From assembly GCA_016124745.1 (NCBI GenBank), contig WGNC01000018.1:62001-126000 (forward strand): 64,000 bases of DNA, read 5' to 3'. The notes under the pieces were generated by a model, which did no database searches, had not been told where the DNA came from, and saw nothing but the letters and a program-made list of their open reading frames with translations. The stretch comes from Thiobacillus sp. (GTDB taxonomy: Bacteria > Pseudomonadota > Gammaproteobacteria > Burkholderiales > Thiobacillaceae). Positions 58,661-64,000 of the stretch are shown piece after piece. A program made the translations under genes and the position numbers. The first letter of the stretch is position 1, and every line of letters begins with the position of its first letter.

Positions 58661-59809
58661 GTGTTTGAGCGGCACGAGGGCGGCGAGCGCGTCATCCTGG
58701 TTGCGCTCGATTTCGGGACGCCGGACTTCGCCGAAAGCGTGGCCGAACTTCGGCTGCTGTCCCAGGGCGCCGGGCTCGACATCCTGGGCGAGGTGCAGGG
58801 CAAGCGCAGCCGGCCGGACGCTGCGCTGTTCGTGGGAAGCGGCAAGGCCGACGAGATCGCCGCTTTGGTTGCAGCCACCGATGCCGACGTCGTCATTTTC
58901 AACCACGAATTGTCGCCGGCACAGGAGCGCAATCTGGAGCGCCGCCTGCACTGTCGGGTGATCGATCGCACCAGCCTGATTCTGGATATCTTCGCGCGGC
59001 GTGCGCAGAGCGCCGAAGGCAAACTGCAAGTCGAACTGGCCCAACTGCAGCATCTGTCCACGCGGCTGGTGCGCGGCTGGACCCACCTCGAACGCCAGCG
59101 CGGCGGTGTCGGTATGCGTGGCCCGGGCGAGAAACAGCTGGAGACCGACCGTCGCCTGCTCGGGGTGCGGGTCAAGGCGCTGCGCGAGCGGCTCGCCAAA
59201 CTCGGCAAGCAGCGCCGCACCCAGCGGCGTTCGCGTTCTCGCCAGCAGGTCCTGTCGGTGGCGCTGGTGGGCTACACCAACGCGGGAAAATCCACCCTGT
59301 TCAATGCGCTGACGCGTTCCGGCGCCTACGCGGCCGACCAGCTGTTCGCCACGCTGGACACCACCACGCGCAAGATCTATCTGCCCCGAGTAGGGGAAGT
59401 GGTGCTGTCCGATACCGTCGGCTTCATCACGCGCCTGCCGCACGACCTGGTAGCCGCCTTTCGCGCCACGCTCGAGGCCACTGCCGAGGCCGACTTGCTG
59501 CTGCATGTGATCGATTCGGCCAGTGCGGGGCGCGAGCGCCAGATCGAGGCGGTCGACAAGGTGCTGGCCGAAATCGGCGCAGACGCCGTGCCGCAGCTCC
59601 GTGTCTACAACAAGCTCGATTTGACGGGCGTTGCAGCGGGAGTGGGGCGCGACGAATATGGTAAACTCCAGAGCGTGTATGTTTCCGCGCAAACCGGCGC
59701 CGGGCTTGAACTTTTACGTGATGCGCTGTCAGAAATCCTGCTTGCAAGCCGTGCTCAGGATGTGACCGGTTCTCCCGACGAAACCTCCCCCCAACCTATT
59801 TCTGAATAA
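58661..59809 (+). CDS. hflX: GTPase HflX
   Basis: Ribosome-associated GTPase that splits stalled or heat-damaged ribosomes. 382 residues: the N-terminal HflX domain, a middle helical segment [19 protein letters not shown], then the G domain with G1 [14 protein letters not shown] and NKLD. It starts with GTG. hflKC follow as in many Proteobacteria; upstream hfq is absent. Confidence 0.96.
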   Translation: MFERHEGGERVILVALDFGTPDFAESVAELRLLSQGAGLDILGEVQGKRSRPDAALFVGSGKADEIAALVAATDADVVIFNHELSPAQERNLERRLHCRVIDRTSLILDIFARRAQSAEGKLQVELAQLQHLSTRLVRGWTHLERQRGGVGMRGPGEKQLETDRRLLGVRVKALRERLAKLGKQRRTQRRSRSRQQVLSVALVGYTNAGKSTLFNALTRSGAYAADQLFATLDTTTRKIYLPRVGEVVLSDTVGFITRLPHDLVAAFRATLEATAEADLLLHVIDSASAGRERQIEAVDKVLAEIGADAVPQLRVYNKLDLTGVAAGVGRDEYGKLQSVYVSAQTGAGLELLRDALSEILLASRAQDVTGSPDETSPQPISE

Positions 59810-59818
59810 CAAGACGCT

Positions 59819-61015
59819 ATGGCCTGGAACGACCCGCAATGGGGCAACAAAGACAACCGCAAGAACAGCGGGCCGCCCGACCTGGACGAAATCTGGAAGC
59901 GCCTCAACGAGCGCCTCAAAAGCCTGTTCGGCGGCAAGGGCGGCGGCGACAATGGGAGCAACGGCGGCGCTTCTCCGGGTGGCATGCCGGGAGGGGGCAG
60001 CCTGCTGGGTTTGCTGGTCATCCTGCTGGCGCTGGTCTGGGTGGCGAGCGGGTTCTACATCGTCGATACCGGCCAGCGTGGCGTGGTGCTGCGCTTCGGA
60101 CAATATTCCGAGACCACCGAACCGGGCCCGCGCTGGCATCTGCCGTGGCCGATCGAGTCGCGTGAAATCGTCAACATCGACCAGGTCCGCACGGTGGAAA
60201 TCGGCTACCGCACCTCGGTCAAGAACAAGGCGCTGAAAGAATCGCTGATGCTGACGGATGACGAAAACATCATCGACCTGCAATTCGCCGTGCAGTACAT
60301 CCTGAAAGATCCCAAGGCCTATCTGTTCGTCAACCGGTCGCCCGACGAGTCGGTGCTGCAAGTGGCTGAAACCGCAATGCGCGAGATCGTCGGCAGGAAC
60401 AAGATGGATTTCGTGCTGTATGAAGGTCGGGCCGAGATCGCTGCGCGCGCCAAGGTGCTGATGCAGGAGATTCTCGATCGCTATGACACCGGCATCAGCA
60501 TCAGCCAGGTGACGCTGCAGAACATCCAGCCGCCCGAGCAGGTGCAGGCGGCGTTCGACGACGCGGTCAAGGCGGGTCAGGATCGCGAGCGCTCCAAGAA
60601 TGAAGCCGAGGCCTACTTCAACGATGTGGTGCCGCGTGCCCGCGGCCTGGCTTCGCGCCTGAAGGCGGAATCCGAGGGGTACAAGCAGGCCGTGACCGCC
60701 AACGCCGAGGGTGAAGCGAGCCGCTTCGTCCAGATTGCCACCGAATATCAGAAGGCGCCGCAGGTCACTCGCCAGCGGATGTATCTCGACACCATGCAAA
60801 CCGTCATGAACAACACCAGCAAGGTACTGGTGGACCAGAAGGCCGGCAACAGCCTGCTCTACCTGCCGCTTGATAAATTGCAGCAGATCGTCAGCCAGCC
60901 CTACAGCGGCGCGCCGGAATTGTCGACGCAGCCGCCTGCTGCGACGACCCCTGGAACCGTGGATACGCGTTCGCGCGACGCCTTCCGCAACCGTGATCGG
61001 GAGGAGCGGCCATGA
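59819..61015 (+). CDS. hflK: HflK, SPFH-domain modulator of FtsH
   Basis: A 398-residue inner-membrane protein: N-terminal Gly/Asn-rich cytoplasmic region (KGGGDNGSNGG), a transmembrane helix at about residues 60-80, an SPFH/band-7 domain and a helical C-terminus. With HflC it forms the periplasmic cage that regulates FtsH. Starts nine bases after hflX; its stop overlaps hflC (ATGA). Confidence 0.96.
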   Translation: MAWNDPQWGNKDNRKNSGPPDLDEIWKRLNERLKSLFGGKGGGDNGSNGGASPGGMPGGGSLLGLLVILLALVWVASGFYIVDTGQRGVVLRFGQYSETTEPGPRWHLPWPIESREIVNIDQVRTVEIGYRTSVKNKALKESLMLTDDENIIDLQFAVQYILKDPKAYLFVNRSPDESVLQVAETAMREIVGRNKMDFVLYEGRAEIAARAKVLMQEILDRYDTGISISQVTLQNIQPPEQVQAAFDDAVKAGQDRERSKNEAEAYFNDVVPRARGLASRLKAESEGYKQAVTANAEGEASRFVQIATEYQKAPQVTRQRMYLDTMQTVMNNTSKVLVDQKAGNSLLYLPLDKLQQIVSQPYSGAPELSTQPPAATTPGTVDTRSRDAFRNRDREERP

Positions 61016-61893
61016 ACAAGCATCTCGGTACCTTGCTGATCGTCCTGCTGGTGGCCCTGGTGGTACTGAGCGCCAGCATGTTCACCGTCGACCAGCGGCA
61101 GAATGCCCTGGTGTTCCAGCTCGGGGAAGTGGTATCAGTCAAGACCAAGCCCGGCCTCTATTTCAAGCTGCCACTGGTGCAGAATGTCCGCTTTTTCGAT
61201 ACGCGCATTCAGACCCTGGATTCGGTCGACCCGGAGCGTTTCATCACCTCGGAAAAAAAGAACGTGCTGGTGGATTCCTTCATCAAGTGGCGCGTGATCG
61301 ATGCGAAGCAGTTCTACGTTTCGGTGGGCGGCGACGAAAACCGCGCGCAGATTCGCTTGAGCCAGGCGGTCAACGACGGCCTGCGGGCCGAATTCGGTAA
61401 GCGCACCATCAACGACGTGGTCTCGGGACAGCGTGACGAGGTCATGAACCTCATTCGTGCCAAGGCGGATCAGGATGCGCGCAAGATCGGCGTGCAGGTG
61501 GTGGACGTGCGGATCAAGCGCGTCGATCTGCCTGAGACTGTTTCTGAGAACGTCTATCGCCGGATGGAGGCCGAACGCAAGCAGGTGGCCAACCAGCTGC
61601 GCTCGACGGGCGCGGCCGAGGCCGAAAAGATCAAGGCCGATGCCGACAGGCAGAAGGAAGTGATCATTGCCGAGGCCTACCGTGATGCCCAGCGCATCAA
61701 GGGTGAGGGCGATGCCAAGGCCTCTGCAATCTATGCGGCAGCCTACGGCAGGAACCCCGAGTTCTATGCGTTCTACCGGTCGATGCAGGCGTATCGCGAA
61801 AGCTTCAAGAACAAGAGCGACGTGATGGTGCTCGACCCCAGCGCCGACTTCTTCAAATACATGAAGAATCCGCGTGCCGCTGGCGGCAAGTGA
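61012..61893 (+). CDS. hflC: HflC, SPFH-domain modulator of FtsH
   Basis: A 293-residue partner of HflK with an N-terminal membrane helix (TLLIVLLVALVVLSASMF), band-7 domain and the helical segment ADADRQKEVIIAEAYRDAQ. The order hflK-hflC with ATGA overlap supports the assignment; the next gene overlaps by GTGA. Confidence 0.96.
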   Translation: MNKHLGTLLIVLLVALVVLSASMFTVDQRQNALVFQLGEVVSVKTKPGLYFKLPLVQNVRFFDTRIQTLDSVDPERFITSEKKNVLVDSFIKWRVIDAKQFYVSVGGDENRAQIRLSQAVNDGLRAEFGKRTINDVVSGQRDEVMNLIRAKADQDARKIGVQVVDVRIKRVDLPETVSENVYRRMEAERKQVANQLRSTGAAEAEKIKADADRQKEVIIAEAYRDAQRIKGEGDAKASAIYAAAYGRNPEFYAFYRSMQAYRESFKNKSDVMVLDPSADFFKYMKNPRAAGGK

Positions 61894-62078
61894 CCGGATT
61901 GAAATGGCTTGCTGCAGTCGGCCTGCTGCTGGTGATCGAAGGGATGCTGCCGTTTGCCGCCCCCGCCATCTGGCGTGACGGCTTTCGCCGGATGCTGGAA
62001 CTCAGCGACGGCCAGTTGCGTTTCATCGGCGCTGCCTCGATGTTGGGCGGCGTTTTTTTGTTGATGATGTTGAATTGA
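61890..62078 (+). CDS. DUF2065 small membrane protein
   Basis: A 62-residue protein with two hydrophobic helices (WLAAVGLLLVIEGMLPF and IGAASMLGGVFLLMML), typical of DUF2065 proteins found between hflC and hisZ or purA. It starts with a GTG overlapping the hflC stop. Function unknown; probably a partner of the HflKC complex or a translation-coupling relic. Confidence 0.85.
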   Translation: MTGLKWLAAVGLLLVIEGMLPFAAPAIWRDGFRRMLELSDGQLRFIGAASMLGGVFLLMMLN

Positions 62079-62092
62079 AGTGTTGAACCGAG

Positions 62093-64000
<1,908 letters not shown>

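Overview
The window is a chromosomal segment of a GC-rich, chemolithotrophic sulfur-oxidising betaproteobacterium, most like Thiobacillus and relatives. The evidence is a soxXYZAB operon, a cytoplasmic sulfite dehydrogenase (soeABC), a rhd-tusA-dsrE2 sulfur-relay cluster and a GalT-like protein that may be an APS:phosphate adenylyltransferase. The housekeeping order (pilW-rodZ-ispG-hisS-yfgM-bamB-der, then hflX-hflK-hflC-hisZ-purA) is typical of Betaproteobacteria. I see no insertion sequence, phage gene, CRISPR array, tRNA or rRNA gene.

Layout. 1-9100: the N-terminal part of an NtrC-type response regulator, a conserved protein with a PilZ-like motif, alaS, a DUF1415 protein, and a translationally coupled three-gene cassette on the minus strand (adenylate-forming ligase, acyl carrier protein, alpha/beta-hydrolase-like protein). 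9144-15679: a MoxR/Bat locus (AAA ATPase, DUF58, DUF4381, two VWA proteins, BatD-like). 15747-19813: soxXYZAB on the minus strand, converging on the Bat locus at a shared hairpin. 20014-23286: BepA-like M48 protease, moaC, a secreted hydrolase-like protein and a TlpA thioredoxin. 23508-31998: soeABC, rhodanese, tusA, dsrE2, a FadL-type porin and a DUF302-like secreted protein, with several strong terminators. 32065-45447: valS, holC, pepA, lptFG, a ferritin-like DUF455 protein, a RoxA-like oxygenase, a Bcp-like peroxiredoxin, slyD, accA and tilS. 45750-54726: ndk, rlmN, pilW, rodZ, ispG, hisS, yfgM-like, bamB and der. 54727-64000: an inverted-repeat element, two small unknown genes, the GalT/APAT-like gene, a GAF-GGDEF-EAL protein, hflX, hflKC, a DUF2065 gene, hisZ and the start of purA.

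How it fits together. Sox proteins attack thiosulfate in the periplasm. soxCD is not in this window, so sulfane sulfur would be stored or passed inward. A FadL-type porin could move hydrophobic sulfur, and the Rhd-TusA-DsrE2 relay could carry sulfur to a cytoplasmic oxidation system not seen here. SoeABC would oxidise sulfite at the quinone pool, and the GalT-like enzyme could release sulfate from APS while conserving ADP. MoaC lies just upstream of the molybdoenzyme SoeA. This model is inference from gene content; each assignment rests on motifs read in the translated sequence. The least explained parts are the ligase-ACP-hydrolase cassette and the inverted-repeat element after der.
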